Source of the DNA: Candidatus Merdivivens pullicola
GTDB taxonomy: Bacteria; Bacteroidota; Bacteroidia; Bacteroidales; UBA932
Assembly: GCA_017694945.1 (NCBI GenBank)
Contig: JADIMA010000045.1
Span: 1-64,000 of the forward strand
Direction: 5' to 3'
Length of the DNA stretch: 64,000 nucleotides
The notes beneath the pieces were generated by a model. It worked only from the letters and a program-made list of their open reading frames with translations, was not told the origin of the DNA and did no database searches. The translations under genes were made by a program, and so were the position numbers. Each line of letters starts with the position of its first letter. The stretch's first letter is position 1. Below, piece after piece: positions 8,820 to 17,522 of the stretch.

Positions 8820-11495
8820 TTATTTTTCCTTGAATGAATACCTTAAACCTATCATTATGCTCTGTCCGTGCCATTCGCGCCTTTCGATTACACCTCCCCT
8901 GTACCTTTCGTAGTCTTTAAGGTTCTCAGTGCGGGGGTTGTCCATGATGTAGCGCAGTACCGGGGTGTCAAGCAGATTGTTCGCCTTTGCAAAAACCGTG
9001 ATTCCGCACTTGAAACTCTTTTCAATGGAAGCGTCCAGTTGCAGGAAGCCTGCCTCCCAGATGTCGTTGTCCACCCAGTTGGAAATCTCGCTGAGCCTTT
9101 TCCCGGTATAACTTCCGGAAATCTGGGCCTCGACGCCTGCTTTTGCAAATTTGAACAGCAGGGAAAGGTTTGCCACATGGGCGGCCTGCCCGTAAAGCGG
9201 TCTTGTCTGTGTCACGTTTACTACTTCATTGTCCACCATCGATTTCTTCGTAGTGGTTATGGCCGAGTGCGTGTAAGTGTAGTTTGCTTTGAGCCCGAAC
9301 CAGTTGAAGTATTTCATTATATCAATCTCCACTCCCATGTTGGTCGCATCTCCCATATTCACCGGGGTCAGGTAGGTCGCCTGTCCTTCGGTGATAAGCC
9401 CGTACTCGATAGGATCGTAGAGTTTTTTCCAGAAGAGGCCCACCATAAACTGTTCCGACGAACGTGGAAAAAATTCATATCTCAGGTCGAGGTTGTCTGC
9501 TACCGTGTGTACCAGATCCGGATTACCTTTCTCGTCATAATCTTCGTTCAGGATTGTATAAGGCACGATTTCGAAGAATCCCGGGCGGTTGATGGCTCTT
9601 GCGTAAGAGAAATGCAGGTTGGCATTGCGGTGTATGTCGTATTTTACATGGAGGCTCGGCAGCCAGTCTGTATATGTCTGGTGTCCTTCTGAATCTTCTT
9701 TTCTCGGGAAAAGCAGTACATATCCCTGGTCGGTATGTTCCGCGCGGATGCCGGCAATCACTTCAAGTTTTTCCCAGTCGTATGTAGCCATAAAATATCC
9801 AGCGCCTATTTTCTCGGTGGCGTCATAGTTCAGAGGGTCTCCGACATTGCCGTATGGGCGCGGTTTCAGGATGAGTTGGTCAAAATTATTCCACTCGCCT
9901 TCTCCGTCACCGTAGTATTGTGGGTTTTCAGTACCGGAGTCAAAGGTGTATTTGTTGTACAGGCTGCTTCTTGACTTGTCCCTGTACATTCCTCCGGCCT
10001 TTAAAAGGAGAGTGGAAGAATTTGCGAATTCAAATCTGTAGGAGAGATTTACGTATCCGGCAAAATCCATGTCCGAGTTATGTTCCCAACGCCTTTCGGC
10101 AGCATCGGTGTTGTACAGGTGGTTGCCGTTTATGTTGATTTTTGCATTGTCCGGGGTTGTGCTGTATGCTTTTGAAAAAACCCCTGTCCAATCGAGTTTG
10201 AGTCTGTTGTTTTCGAGAAAATAGTGTTCTCCCTTCAGCGTGGTATTGAGGATGTATTGCCAGTTCCATTTCATCCTCACAATTCTTTCCTGGTCGTTCT
10301 TTCCGTCCCTGACTTCGCTTTCGCGCAAATCCATATAACCGGAGTAGAGCATGAGTTTGTGTCTGTCGGAAAAACGGTAGTCGAGTTTGAGGTGCGCCCC
10401 GAGTCTGTTCTGTTCATCGGAATAGGCGCGGACTTCGGTTCCTTTGCCGGAAGATCCTGCTATATAATAAAGGTCGGCGTCTTTTCCCCTGAAAAGATTC
10501 TGATAACTGAATGCCGCAATCACTCCCAGTTTCCCATTAAAAAACCTGTCACCGTAGGAAAATCCTCCCACGATGTCCGGATGCGGACGTTTCCAGGTCA
10601 TGTGGAGGTTGTCGGTAGTGAAATCGTCCGAAGTTACGGAATAATTTTCACCGCTCAATTCCGGCCGGCCCCTTCTTTCGTTGGGAGATTGCATCTGGAT
10701 GGCCCTGTGGTTGAATGACTGGAAATCGCGGCTGAAGAACAATGCGTTGTATCCCGTTGAAATATTGGCGCTGATTTCCATTTTTTCCGGGGCGTCCTTC
10801 ATTACCAGATTGACAGCGCCGCCTATGCCGTCGCCTTCCATTTCGGCTGTCAGCGATTTTGACACTTCAATCCTGTCCAGCATCTCGGACGGGAAGATGT
10901 CGAGCGGCACGAAACGGTTCTTGTTGTCCGGCGAAGGAATCTTGATGCCGTTCACCAGGGTATAATTGTACCTCTTGTCCATGCCCCTGAGTATCGCATA
11001 CTGGCCTTCGCCGCTGCTGTTGCGTTCTACCGTGACGCCCGACATCCTTTTGATTACATTGGCTACGGTAATGTCGGGAGACAATTGGATGGCGTTTGCG
11101 CTCATCACGTTTATGACATTTACCGAGTTCTTTTCAATATTTCTGGCCGCTATCTCGGTGCGTCCGTGGCTTTCCCCGGTGACTACGGCGGAGTTGAGGA
11201 ACTCTATGTCCGCATCAAGGCTGACGACCAGTTCTTCCCCGCCATTGGCGGACACTTCTTTTGTTTTATAGCCGATGCTGTCGAATACCAATATCGCGTT
11301 TTCGGCATCGGTGTCAAGATTGAAACTCCCGTCAAGCCCGGTGACTGAATACAACTGGGGCGAATTTTTGACAGAGACTGTGACTCCGACGATTTCTTCT
11401 CCCGTTACGGCGTCTATTACTTTTCCCTTGATTGTTTCGGCAAATGCTTCCAGACATGTGAGAAGCACAAGTCCTGTCAGGATTAACTTTCTCAT
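8820..11495 (-). CDS. TonB-dependent outer-membrane receptor with carboxypeptidase-like N-terminal domain
   Basis: 891 residues from the ATG at 11495, preferred over one 51 bases upstream because it opens a normal signal peptide (RKLILTGLVLLTCLEAFA). Next come a CarboxypepD_reg-like domain (KGKVIDAVTGEEIVGVTVSV ... GLDGSFNLDTDAENAILVFDSIGY), a plug domain (SPDITVANVIKRMSGVTVER, ILRGMDKRYNYTLVNGIKIP, LDRIEVSKSLTAEMEGDGIGGAVNL) and a 22-strand barrel ending IMIGLRYSFKEK. It imports a large ligand using TonB energy. Heading an operon with a beta-helix lipoprotein and an acid phosphatase and lacking a SusD partner, it may take up a phosphorylated compound; the ligand cannot be read from sequence. 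Confidence 0.92.
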   Translation of the reverse strand: MRKLILTGLVLLTCLEAFAETIKGKVIDAVTGEEIVGVTVSVKNSPQLYSVTGLDGSFNLDTDAENAILVFDSIGYKTKEVSANGGEELVVSLDADIEFLNSAVVTGESHGRTEIAARNIEKNSVNVINVMSANAIQLSPDITVANVIKRMSGVTVERNSSGEGQYAILRGMDKRYNYTLVNGIKIPSPDNKNRFVPLDIFPSEMLDRIEVSKSLTAEMEGDGIGGAVNLVMKDAPEKMEISANISTGYNALFFSRDFQSFNHRAIQMQSPNERRGRPELSGENYSVTSDDFTTDNLHMTWKRPHPDIVGGFSYGDRFFNGKLGVIAAFSYQNLFRGKDADLYYIAGSSGKGTEVRAYSDEQNRLGAHLKLDYRFSDRHKLMLYSGYMDLRESEVRDGKNDQERIVRMKWNWQYILNTTLKGEHYFLENNRLKLDWTGVFSKAYSTTPDNAKININGNHLYNTDAAERRWEHNSDMDFAGYVNLSYRFEFANSSTLLLKAGGMYRDKSRSSLYNKYTFDSGTENPQYYGDGEGEWNNFDQLILKPRPYGNVGDPLNYDATEKIGAGYFMATYDWEKLEVIAGIRAEHTDQGYVLLFPRKEDSEGHQTYTDWLPSLHVKYDIHRNANLHFSYARAINRPGFFEIVPYTILNEDYDEKGNPDLVHTVADNLDLRYEFFPRSSEQFMVGLFWKKLYDPIEYGLITEGQATYLTPVNMGDATNMGVEIDIMKYFNWFGLKANYTYTHSAITTTKKSMVDNEVVNVTQTRPLYGQAAHVANLSLLFKFAKAGVEAQISGSYTGKRLSEISNWVDNDIWEAGFLQLDASIEKSFKCGITVFAKANNLLDTPVLRYIMDNPRTENLKDYERYRGGVIERREWHGQSIMIGLRYSFKEK

Positions 11496-11502
11496 CTTTT
11501 GA

Positions 11503-11519
11503 CCGTTTTTTAAAAACGG
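11503..11519. promoter_or_regulatory. Palindrome in the TonB-receptor leader, possible operator
   Basis: Perfect inverted repeat CCGTTTTT - T - AAAAACGG between the -7 box (11522-11529) and the start codon (11495) of the TonB receptor. It could bind a dimeric regulator or form a leader hairpin. Confidence 0.35.
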
Positions 11520-11521
11520 CG

Positions 11522-11529
11522 CAAAAGTA
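11522..11529 (-). promoter_or_regulatory. -7 promoter box of the TonB receptor operon
   Basis: Minus strand TACTTTTG is a perfect TAnnTTTG, 26 bases before the chosen start codon. It lies between the chosen start and the alternative upstream ATG (11546), which supports the downstream start. Confidence 0.55.
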
Positions 11530-11622
11530 TAACGGGTATGTTTCATGAATATGAAAAATGGATTACAGAACTGTTTATATTTTGTTGCGATTTTATTACG
11601 CGCGTGAATTGGAATTTATTAT

Positions 11623-11630
11623 TATCTTTG
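11623..11630 (+). promoter_or_regulatory. -7 promoter box of the mutL gene cluster
   Basis: TATCTTTG, a perfect TAnnTTTG, 20 bases before the small membrane-protein gene that heads the mutL run. Confidence 0.5.
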
Positions 11631-11650
11631 CAAGATAGTTATGTTGTTTT

Positions 11651-11989
11651 ATGGCATTCAGATTTAATTTGTTTTCAACTCCTCAGCATCACCGGGTATT
11701 CAATTATCAGCCGGTCTTTTACGACCCTGAGAAAGAACGCCGCAAGGAAAAGCTGAAGAAAGTGGCGGCTGAAAGGGAACTTAAGGAAATCGAGGAAGGG
11801 AAAACCCCGGAGCCGGACAAGGATTATGTCCCGGGGTCTCTGATTTACGGAAGCCTCAGGGATGGCGCTTATCAGAAGACCAAGAGCGAAGGGAATTTCC
11901 TGATACGTTTGGCAAAATATGCCATGTTCATAGCCCTTGCCTGCCTATTGTATTTCTTTGCCAAATATTTCGCTTATCTTTTCATTTAA
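11651..11989 (+). CDS. Small conserved-type membrane protein upstream of mutL
   Basis: 112 residues with no recognised enzymatic domain. The N-terminal part is basic and charged (HHRVFNYQPVFYDPEKERRKEKLKK), then a Glu/Lys-rich stretch, then one C-terminal membrane helix at about 88-112 (LAKYAMFIALACLLYFFAKYF). It would therefore be tail-anchored with its soluble part in the cytoplasm. It is 12 bases ahead of the mutL start and shares its promoter, so it is probably co-transcribed. Codon use and composition match its neighbours. Function unknown. Confidence 0.75.
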   Translation: MAFRFNLFSTPQHHRVFNYQPVFYDPEKERRKEKLKKVAAERELKEIEEGKTPEPDKDYVPGSLIYGSLRDGAYQKTKSEGNFLIRLAKYAMFIALACLLYFFAKYFAYLFI

Positions 11990-12001
11990 GGTATTTCATT
12001 G

Positions 12002-13747
12002 ATGAAGATTGAGATACTTCCGGCAAACGTGGCCAATATGATAGCCGCCGGGGAGGTGGTGCAGGGGCCGTCTTCCGTGGTGAAGGAAATGATGGAAAAT
12101 TCCGTGGATGCCGGCGCGACATCCGTATCTGTCATTATTTCGGATGCCGGCCGCACGCTGATACGGATTATCGACAACGGTTCGGGCATGTCCCGCGAAG
12201 ACGCGCTGACATGTTTCGAACGCCATGCTACATCCAAGATTTCAAGGCCCGAAGATTTAGAGTCCATACTTACTTATGGATTCAGGGGCGAGGCCCTGGC
12301 GTCCATTGCCGCCGTTTCTGAAGTTACATTGAAGACCAGGAGACGGGAGGACGAGACAGGGACATGTATTGAATATGCGGATTCAAAACTGCTTTCGGTT
12401 TCCGAGACGGCCTCTGCCGCCGGTGCGGACTTTTCTGTAAGAAACCTTTTTTACAATGTCCCGGCCAGAAGGAAGTTTTTAAAGTCGGATGCTTCGGAGT
12501 TTCGCAAGATACTGTCGGAATTCAACAGGATAGCCCTTACTCACCCCGAACTTTCGCTCAGGCTTGTACACAATGACAGGGATGTCCACAACCTTCCTCC
12601 GGCTCAAAGCCTGAAGATGCGTATCGCGGACTTGATGGGAAAAGAACCGGCCAAAGAACTTGTATCCATTTCGACGGAGACATCGGTTCTGTGCATGTCG
12701 GGTTTTATAGGGAAGCCGGAAAATGCCAAAAAAGTGCAGCCGAACCAGTTTTTCTTCGTCAACGGCAGGTTTTTCCGCAGCGCATATCTTCACAAGGCGG
12801 TCATGAGGGCATACGAAGGGCTTGTTGCCCAGGGGACGTCGCCGTCGTATTTTTTATATATCAAATGCGATCCCGGCACGGTGGATGTGAACATACATCC
12901 GTCCAAGACCGAGGTGAAGTTTGAAGAAGAGCAAGTCGTTTTCCAGATAGTTTATGCAGGTGTCAAGGAGGCTTTGGGAAAGAACTCCTTTGTAAACAGC
13001 ATCGACTTCGATGTCGAAGGGGTTCCCGAGATTCCTGTGTTCAATCCGCGCGACAACACTCAGGTAAGGATGCCTCAGATAAAGACAGACCCCGATTACA
13101 ATCCGTTTAAAAACTATGATTCTTCTCCGCACCCCGACTTTGGCAGGCTTTTCGATGACAGCCAGGCCGTGTCTTCCGAAGATGTCATGGTGGTCGGAGG
13201 AAAATATATCATTTCAAAGGTGCGCGACGGCATACAGGTCACCAATATAGTCCGGGCGAGGGAACGGATACTGTACAGCCGTATGATCCAAAGCGTGGCG
13301 ATGGGCGAGATATTTTCCCAGGCTATGGTATATCCGGTTGAGGTAGAGACGGGAAAACATGCGGTTTCATTGATAGAAGAGTATTCGGGACTGCTTTTGG
13401 AGGCGGGATTCGATATCCGTCCGTTCGGGGAGACGAGCGTGGCTGTTTACGGACAGCCGTCGGGTTACGGATCCGATAAGGAAACGGTTTCGGATACCGT
13501 ATCGGAACTTGTGGCGTCGCTTGACGAGAGTGCAGGAGAACTCAGGAGCAGCATCATTTCGAATATTGCCGTGAGGCTTTCGCATACGGCGGCACTGGCG
13601 GACAAAAGTGTGCCAAACCGTTCCGAGGCACGCGCCTTGATAGGGCAGTTGGAAGGCTGCGAGGACGCGGCGACGTCCCCGTACTCGGGAAAACGCTGCT
13701 ATTCGGTCATCCAGGCGGCCGATATGGAAAAATTACTTGTAAAATGA
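12002..13747 (+). CDS. mutL: DNA mismatch repair protein MutL, endonuclease motif lost
   Basis: 581 residues from the ATG at 12002 (a TTG directly before it is not needed). The N-terminal GHKL ATPase is intact: EMMENSVDAGA with Glu32/Asn33, DNGSGM, the lid motif GFRGEALASI, and later NIHPSKTEVKF. MutL couples mismatch recognition by MutS to strand removal. In most bacteria without MutH the C-terminal domain nicks DNA through a DQHAxxE motif; here the aligned stretch is NIVRARER (residues 415-422), keeping only the Glu, and the later CPHGRP-type block reads SPYSGKR. The chain is full-length with no frameshift, so this looks like true loss of nuclease activity and not decay. Confidence 0.95.
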   Translation: MKIEILPANVANMIAAGEVVQGPSSVVKEMMENSVDAGATSVSVIISDAGRTLIRIIDNGSGMSREDALTCFERHATSKISRPEDLESILTYGFRGEALASIAAVSEVTLKTRRREDETGTCIEYADSKLLSVSETASAAGADFSVRNLFYNVPARRKFLKSDASEFRKILSEFNRIALTHPELSLRLVHNDRDVHNLPPAQSLKMRIADLMGKEPAKELVSISTETSVLCMSGFIGKPENAKKVQPNQFFFVNGRFFRSAYLHKAVMRAYEGLVAQGTSPSYFLYIKCDPGTVDVNIHPSKTEVKFEEEQVVFQIVYAGVKEALGKNSFVNSIDFDVEGVPEIPVFNPRDNTQVRMPQIKTDPDYNPFKNYDSSPHPDFGRLFDDSQAVSSEDVMVVGGKYIISKVRDGIQVTNIVRARERILYSRMIQSVAMGEIFSQAMVYPVEVETGKHAVSLIEEYSGLLLEAGFDIRPFGETSVAVYGQPSGYGSDKETVSDTVSELVASLDESAGELRSSIISNIAVRLSHTAALADKSVPNRSEARALIGQLEGCEDAATSPYSGKRCYSVIQAADMEKLLVK

Positions 13748-13770
13748 GTATGAAGAAATAAAAGATCGAT

Positions 13771-14463
13771 ATGGGATATTATGAGTCAAGAAGGGGAGGT
13801 TTTTTCTCCAATGTGCCGGTTGCTGTCAAGAATATCATCCTGATAAACATACTGGTATATCTGCTTACCCTGCTTACGGGGAATTTCATGTATGAAAAAT
13901 TCGCGCTGTTTTACGTGGGTTCTCCGTTATTCCACTGGTGGCAGCCGATTACGCATATGTTCATGCACGGAGGGTTCTTCCACATATTTTTCAATATGTA
14001 CACCCTGCTTATTTTCGGTTGCGCCCTTGAGAGGATATGGGGAGCCAAGAAATTCCTGCTTTTCTATTTCGTTACAGGTATAGGCGCGGCTTTGCTGCAT
14101 ACGGGTGTCATGGCTTTGCAGGCCGAGCATTTCTTGGAACTTGCGGAGTCAGGGGACATGATGGCTGCGGACAGTTACTGGCGGCTTATGGCTACGCCTA
14201 CAGTCGGCGCGTCCGGGGCGATTTACGGTGTGCTCCTCGGCTACGGGATGCTCTTCCCGAATGATGTGCTCCAGCTTCTTTTCCCTCCGGTGGCTCTGAA
14301 GGCCAAATGGTTCGTGCTGATTTTCGCTGTCATTGAACTTGCAACGGGTGTTTTCGGCACAAAGGACGGCGTGGCGCATTTCGCCCATCTGGGAGGAATG
14401 CTGTTCGGCCTGATAATGATTCTTTACTGGAAGAAAAAGAACAGGCTTTATTATGAGGGTTAA
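13771..14463 (+). CDS. Rhomboid-family intramembrane serine protease
   Basis: 230 residues with six hydrophobic segments. Rhomboids cut substrates within membrane helices. Visible signatures are WQPITHMFMHGGFFHIFFNM (HxxxN region), the catalytic Ser148 in TVGASGAIYG, and the catalytic His206 in VAHFAHLGGMLFG. The protein starts 23 bases after mutL and overlaps the next gene by 11 bases. The start ATG at 13771 gives MGYYESRRGGFF, a short cytoplasmic lead before the first helix. Bacteroidota often carry two such rhomboid genes side by side; here there is one. The substrate is unknown. Confidence 0.92.
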   Translation: MGYYESRRGGFFSNVPVAVKNIILINILVYLLTLLTGNFMYEKFALFYVGSPLFHWWQPITHMFMHGGFFHIFFNMYTLLIFGCALERIWGAKKFLLFYFVTGIGAALLHTGVMALQAEHFLELAESGDMMAADSYWRLMATPTVGASGAIYGVLLGYGMLFPNDVLQLLFPPVALKAKWFVLIFAVIELATGVFGTKDGVAHFAHLGGMLFGLIMILYWKKKNRLYYEG

Positions 14464-15541
14464 ATCCCATAAGGTCACATTTTCATCGGTAGTCCTGCTG
14501 ATAGTGCTTCTTTGTTCCGCACTGTTGCTCGGCTTGTGCTATCTGTCGATGTATGTGAACCCCGCGGATTTCTGGCCTGCTGCCGTATTTACGATAATTG
14601 AATTTCCGGCTGCCATAGTCAATATAGCGCTGCTGCTTTTTACGATACTCAGGCGTTCGAGATTTTTCTGGATTCCGCTTGTAGCCCTTGTCCCCTTTCT
14701 GTTCATAGCCGACAAGCAGTTCAAGTTTTCAGGCAGACAGGATGACGGCTTGCCTTCGGGGGATACTCTGACCATAATATCATATAATGTGGGCGGTTTC
14801 CGTCTTCCACGGAACGGGCGCAAGGGGGCTGATGGCGTACCTGCCACAAGGCAGGAGACACTGGAGACCCTGTCCGGTTATGATACCGACATCCTCTGTT
14901 TCCAGGAATTTTCAATAGCCTCCCTTGATTCGCTTCCACTGCTGATGGAAGAGTATTTCGACGGTTATGAATACAAGTATTATTTTGGAAACAATGACAA
15001 TGTTTATTCGGGCAATCTTACAATAAGCCGTTTCCCGATAAAGTCTTCAGGCGTGGAACGTTTCAAGCAGAGCAGCAACCTCGCCCTGTATAATGACATA
15101 GACATAGGCGGCCGTATCATCCGTGTTTACAATTGCCATTTTCAGTCTTACAGCATTTCTACAGCCGGGCTGATCAAATCAATGGTTGAAGACAAGCAGG
15201 TTGCCCGCCGGACAGGGGAAAGGGTCAGGGGGTCAATACTCAAGCGCCCGAAACAAGTCGGCCAGGTGCTTGACAATGTAAGGAATTCGCCGAACGAGGC
15301 CTTGATCTGCGGTGATTTCAACGACACCCCAATGTCTTATACGTACAATACTTTGGTTAAAGGCCGCAAGGACACTTTTTCCGAAGCCGGGTCGGGTTTT
15401 GCCGCGACATATTCAAGGCTTTGGCCGTTGCTTCGTATCGATTATGTGTTCGTGCCCGGATTTTTCTCCGTGGTTTCGCATGAAACTCCGCATCTTGAAT
15501 TTTCAGATCATTATCCGGTCATGGCTGTTTTGAAATATTAG
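14453..15541 (+). CDS. Membrane-anchored endonuclease/exonuclease/phosphatase-family hydrolase
   Basis: 362 residues: three N-terminal membrane helices (about 10-90), then an EEP domain starting DTLTIISYNVGGF, with CFQEFS (catalytic Glu), NLTISRFPI, YNCHFQS, CGDFNDTP (metal Asp/Asn) and the final SDHYPVMAVLKY (catalytic Asp-His). The fold hydrolyses phosphodiesters in nucleic acids or phosphoinositide-like lipids; substrate not predictable. The soluble domain should face the periplasm after three helices. It overlaps the rhomboid gene by 11 bases, and sua5 follows 7 bases later, so all belong to one plus-strand operon. Confidence 0.88.
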   Translation: MRVKSHKVTFSSVVLLIVLLCSALLLGLCYLSMYVNPADFWPAAVFTIIEFPAAIVNIALLLFTILRRSRFFWIPLVALVPFLFIADKQFKFSGRQDDGLPSGDTLTIISYNVGGFRLPRNGRKGADGVPATRQETLETLSGYDTDILCFQEFSIASLDSLPLLMEEYFDGYEYKYYFGNNDNVYSGNLTISRFPIKSSGVERFKQSSNLALYNDIDIGGRIIRVYNCHFQSYSISTAGLIKSMVEDKQVARRTGERVRGSILKRPKQVGQVLDNVRNSPNEALICGDFNDTPMSYTYNTLVKGRKDTFSEAGSGFAATYSRLWPLLRIDYVFVPGFFSVVSHETPHLEFSDHYPVMAVLKY

Positions 15542-15548
15542 TTTTATC

Positions 15549-16151
15549 ATGATGAAAATTGATGAAGGCAAGTTGAACGAGACTATCGTTTCCGCCGTTA
15601 AGGTGATGAGGGACGGCGGCCTCATATTGTATCCGACCGATACGGTATGGGGTATCGGTTGCGATGCGACAAATGCGGCGGCTGTCGCCAAAGTGTTTGA
15701 ATTGAAAAAACGTTCCGACAGCAAGAGCCTTGTGCTTCTCGCTTCGGATATGGATATGATCTGCCGTTATGTGAAAACAATGCCTGAAATGGCGGTGTCT
15801 CTAATTGAAGTCAACGACAGGCCCATGACCATAGTGTATCCTGATGCAATAACCACATCCGGACACGGGCTCGCTTCAGAATGTGTGGCTGAAGACGGTT
15901 CTGTGGGTATAAGGATTCCGCTTTCAGACTATTGCCGCCGCATGGTGGCGCGTTTCGGCAAACCTGTCGTATCCACTTCCGCCAATATTTCCGGAGAACC
16001 TACTCCTAAGTCTTTCGCTGAAATTTCCGATATAATCCGTGAGTCCGTTGACTATATAGTGTGTCCTGAACTTGAGGAGGAATCGACGGGCATATCTTCG
16101 TCGGTGATAAAAGTGGATGTTGACGGGGGGATTGTCATTATCCGTCCTTGA
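15549..16151 (+). CDS. L-threonylcarbamoyladenylate synthase (Sua5/YciO/YrdC family)
   Basis: 200 residues. The family makes threonylcarbamoyl-AMP from Thr, bicarbonate and ATP, the first step of the t6A modification of tRNA. Motifs seen are GLILYPTDTVWGIGCDA, the KKRSDSKSLVLLASD basic patch, VGIRIPLSDYC and PVVSTSANISGEPTP. The length suits the short TsaC/YrdC form with no C-terminal Sua5 domain. It is the last gene of the mutL cluster, and its 3' end overlaps that of rsmE by 14 bases on the opposite strand. TsaE of the same pathway is encoded 1.4 kb away. Confidence 0.93.
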   Translation: MMKIDEGKLNETIVSAVKVMRDGGLILYPTDTVWGIGCDATNAAAVAKVFELKKRSDSKSLVLLASDMDMICRYVKTMPEMAVSLIEVNDRPMTIVYPDAITTSGHGLASECVAEDGSVGIRIPLSDYCRRMVARFGKPVVSTSANISGEPTPKSFAEISDIIRESVDYIVCPELEEESTGISSSVIKVDVDGGIVIIRP

Positions 16152-16941
16152 GGGCTGTCTGCCCTGCACTGTATGCGGCTGCTACGGCCATCAGTGCGGC
16201 GGTCTCCGTCCTCAGCCTGGACTGCCCGATTGATACGGGGATGAATCCCCGTGATACGGCATGGCGCGCTTCTTCTTCGCTGAAATCGCCTTCCGGCCCG
16301 ATCATTACGGTTATTTCAGGCTTGACCCCCGGAAAACGCTCCTTGACATGCCGGAAATGCTTCTCTGTTTCGGAGAACATGTCTTTTCTTGTGTCTGCCT
16401 CCCCGTCATGGAAGCAGTATGCTATAAGTTTCAGGCGGAGGCCGGTGCTGTCTGCTTCCGAGTCTATGAATTCCTTTACTCCCATGCAGTCGCCCAATAC
16501 CGGAATCCTGCTTTTGAGAGATTGTTTGGCTGCTGAAAGCAGGATCCGTTCGGAACGTTCGCGCTTGATGATCCTGCGTTCCGAGTGTTCCCCTATTATC
16601 GGAACAATCGAGTCGGTTCCTATTTCCGTAGCCTTTTCCATGAACCATTCGTAGCGCTCCATGTTTTTTGTAGGGCAGCATGCTATATGCAGCACGTAAT
16701 CGTGTCCTCCCCATCCCGGGTATGCCGCCGTGACCATGATTCCGCAATGTTTCGGCGACGGGTCGGTTATGCGGCACTCGTACATGCAGCCTTCTCCGTC
16801 GATTACATTGATGATGTCTGCCGCTTTGTGCCTCAGTACCCTTATGCAATGCGCCGATTCGTCTTCATCCAAAAATGCCGTGAAGCCTTCGTGCGCCGCG
16901 CCGTGCATTTCCCGAAGTTCCCCGGAATAGAAAATCTCCAT
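16138..16941 (-). CDS. rsmE: 16S rRNA (uracil1498-N3)-methyltransferase
   Basis: About 267 residues from the ATG at 16941. An upstream ATG at 17025 would add 28 poorly conserved residues and run into the yfcE-like start, so the downstream one is chosen (MEIFYSG, like other RsmE starts). It is a SPOUT-fold enzyme that methylates U1498 of 16S rRNA. Signatures: HCIRVLRHKAADIINVIDG near the N-terminus (the HxxxVLR motif), EKATEIGTDSIVPI, and the knot motif VMIGPEGDFSEEEA followed by SIGQSRLRTETAALMAVA. It is transcribed toward sua5, with which it overlaps tail to tail by 14 bases. Confidence 0.94.
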   Translation of the reverse strand: MEIFYSGELREMHGAAHEGFTAFLDEDESAHCIRVLRHKAADIINVIDGEGCMYECRITDPSPKHCGIMVTAAYPGWGGHDYVLHIACCPTKNMERYEWFMEKATEIGTDSIVPIIGEHSERRIIKRERSERILLSAAKQSLKSRIPVLGDCMGVKEFIDSEADSTGLRLKLIAYCFHDGEADTRKDMFSETEKHFRHVKERFPGVKPEITVMIGPEGDFSEEEARHAVSRGFIPVSIGQSRLRTETAALMAVAAAYSAGQTALKDG

Positions 16942-17018
16942 GTCGTTCTTAATTTTGTATCCGATTTTCGGCAAAAATACCGATTTTTTATAACTTGCAG
17001 TCGTTAGAAGATGGAATA

Positions 17019-17510
17019 ATGGCATATATTGGTTTAATATCCGACACTCACGGTGTTTTTGATGACAATCTGAAGTCTTTTCTGTCGCCGGTTGACGAGA
17101 TATGGCATGCCGGCGATTTCGGCACTGTCCAATGCGCCGACAGCATTGCGGAGTTCAAGCCTTTGAAGGGGGTTTACGGTAACTGTGACGGTTATGATGT
17201 AAGGGCGGATTATCCGGAATATCTTTCTTTCGTGTCAGGAGGCATGTCTGTGCTGATGTTGCATATCGGAGGGTATCCGGGCCGTTATGACCCTAAGGCA
17301 AGGGCCTTGATAGACAGGCTGCATCCGCAGATATTCGTCTGCGGACATTCGCATATCCTCAAAGTCATGAATGATTTCAAGAGAGACATGTTAGTGATTA
17401 ATCCGGGGGCTGCCGGGGTCTTCGGTTTCCATAAAGTGCGTACCGCGTTGCGTTTCAGGATTGACGGCGGGAACATACATGATATGGAAGTATGCGAGTG
17501 GGACAAGTAG
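17019..17510 (+). CDS. YfcE/MJ0936-family metallophosphodiesterase
   Basis: 163 residues from ATG 17019 (AYIGLISDTHG). A calcineurin-like fold with the family's compact set of metal ligands: SDTHG, HAGDFG, GNCDG, LHIGGYPGRY and CGHSHI, then NPGAAG. Family members hydrolyse simple phosphodiesters such as bis-pNPP or 2',3'-cyclic nucleotides in a Mn-dependent way; the natural substrate is uncertain. It has no signal peptide, unlike the two other phosphoesterases in this window, so it acts in the cytoplasm. A TATAACTTGC sequence at about 16990 resembles the promoter core found before the hydrolase gene at 34754. Confidence 0.9.
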   Translation: MAYIGLISDTHGVFDDNLKSFLSPVDEIWHAGDFGTVQCADSIAEFKPLKGVYGNCDGYDVRADYPEYLSFVSGGMSVLMLHIGGYPGRYDPKARALIDRLHPQIFVCGHSHILKVMNDFKRDMLVINPGAAGVFGFHKVRTALRFRIDGGNIHDMEVCEWDK

Positions 17511-17522
17511 GGCGGCTGCCTG

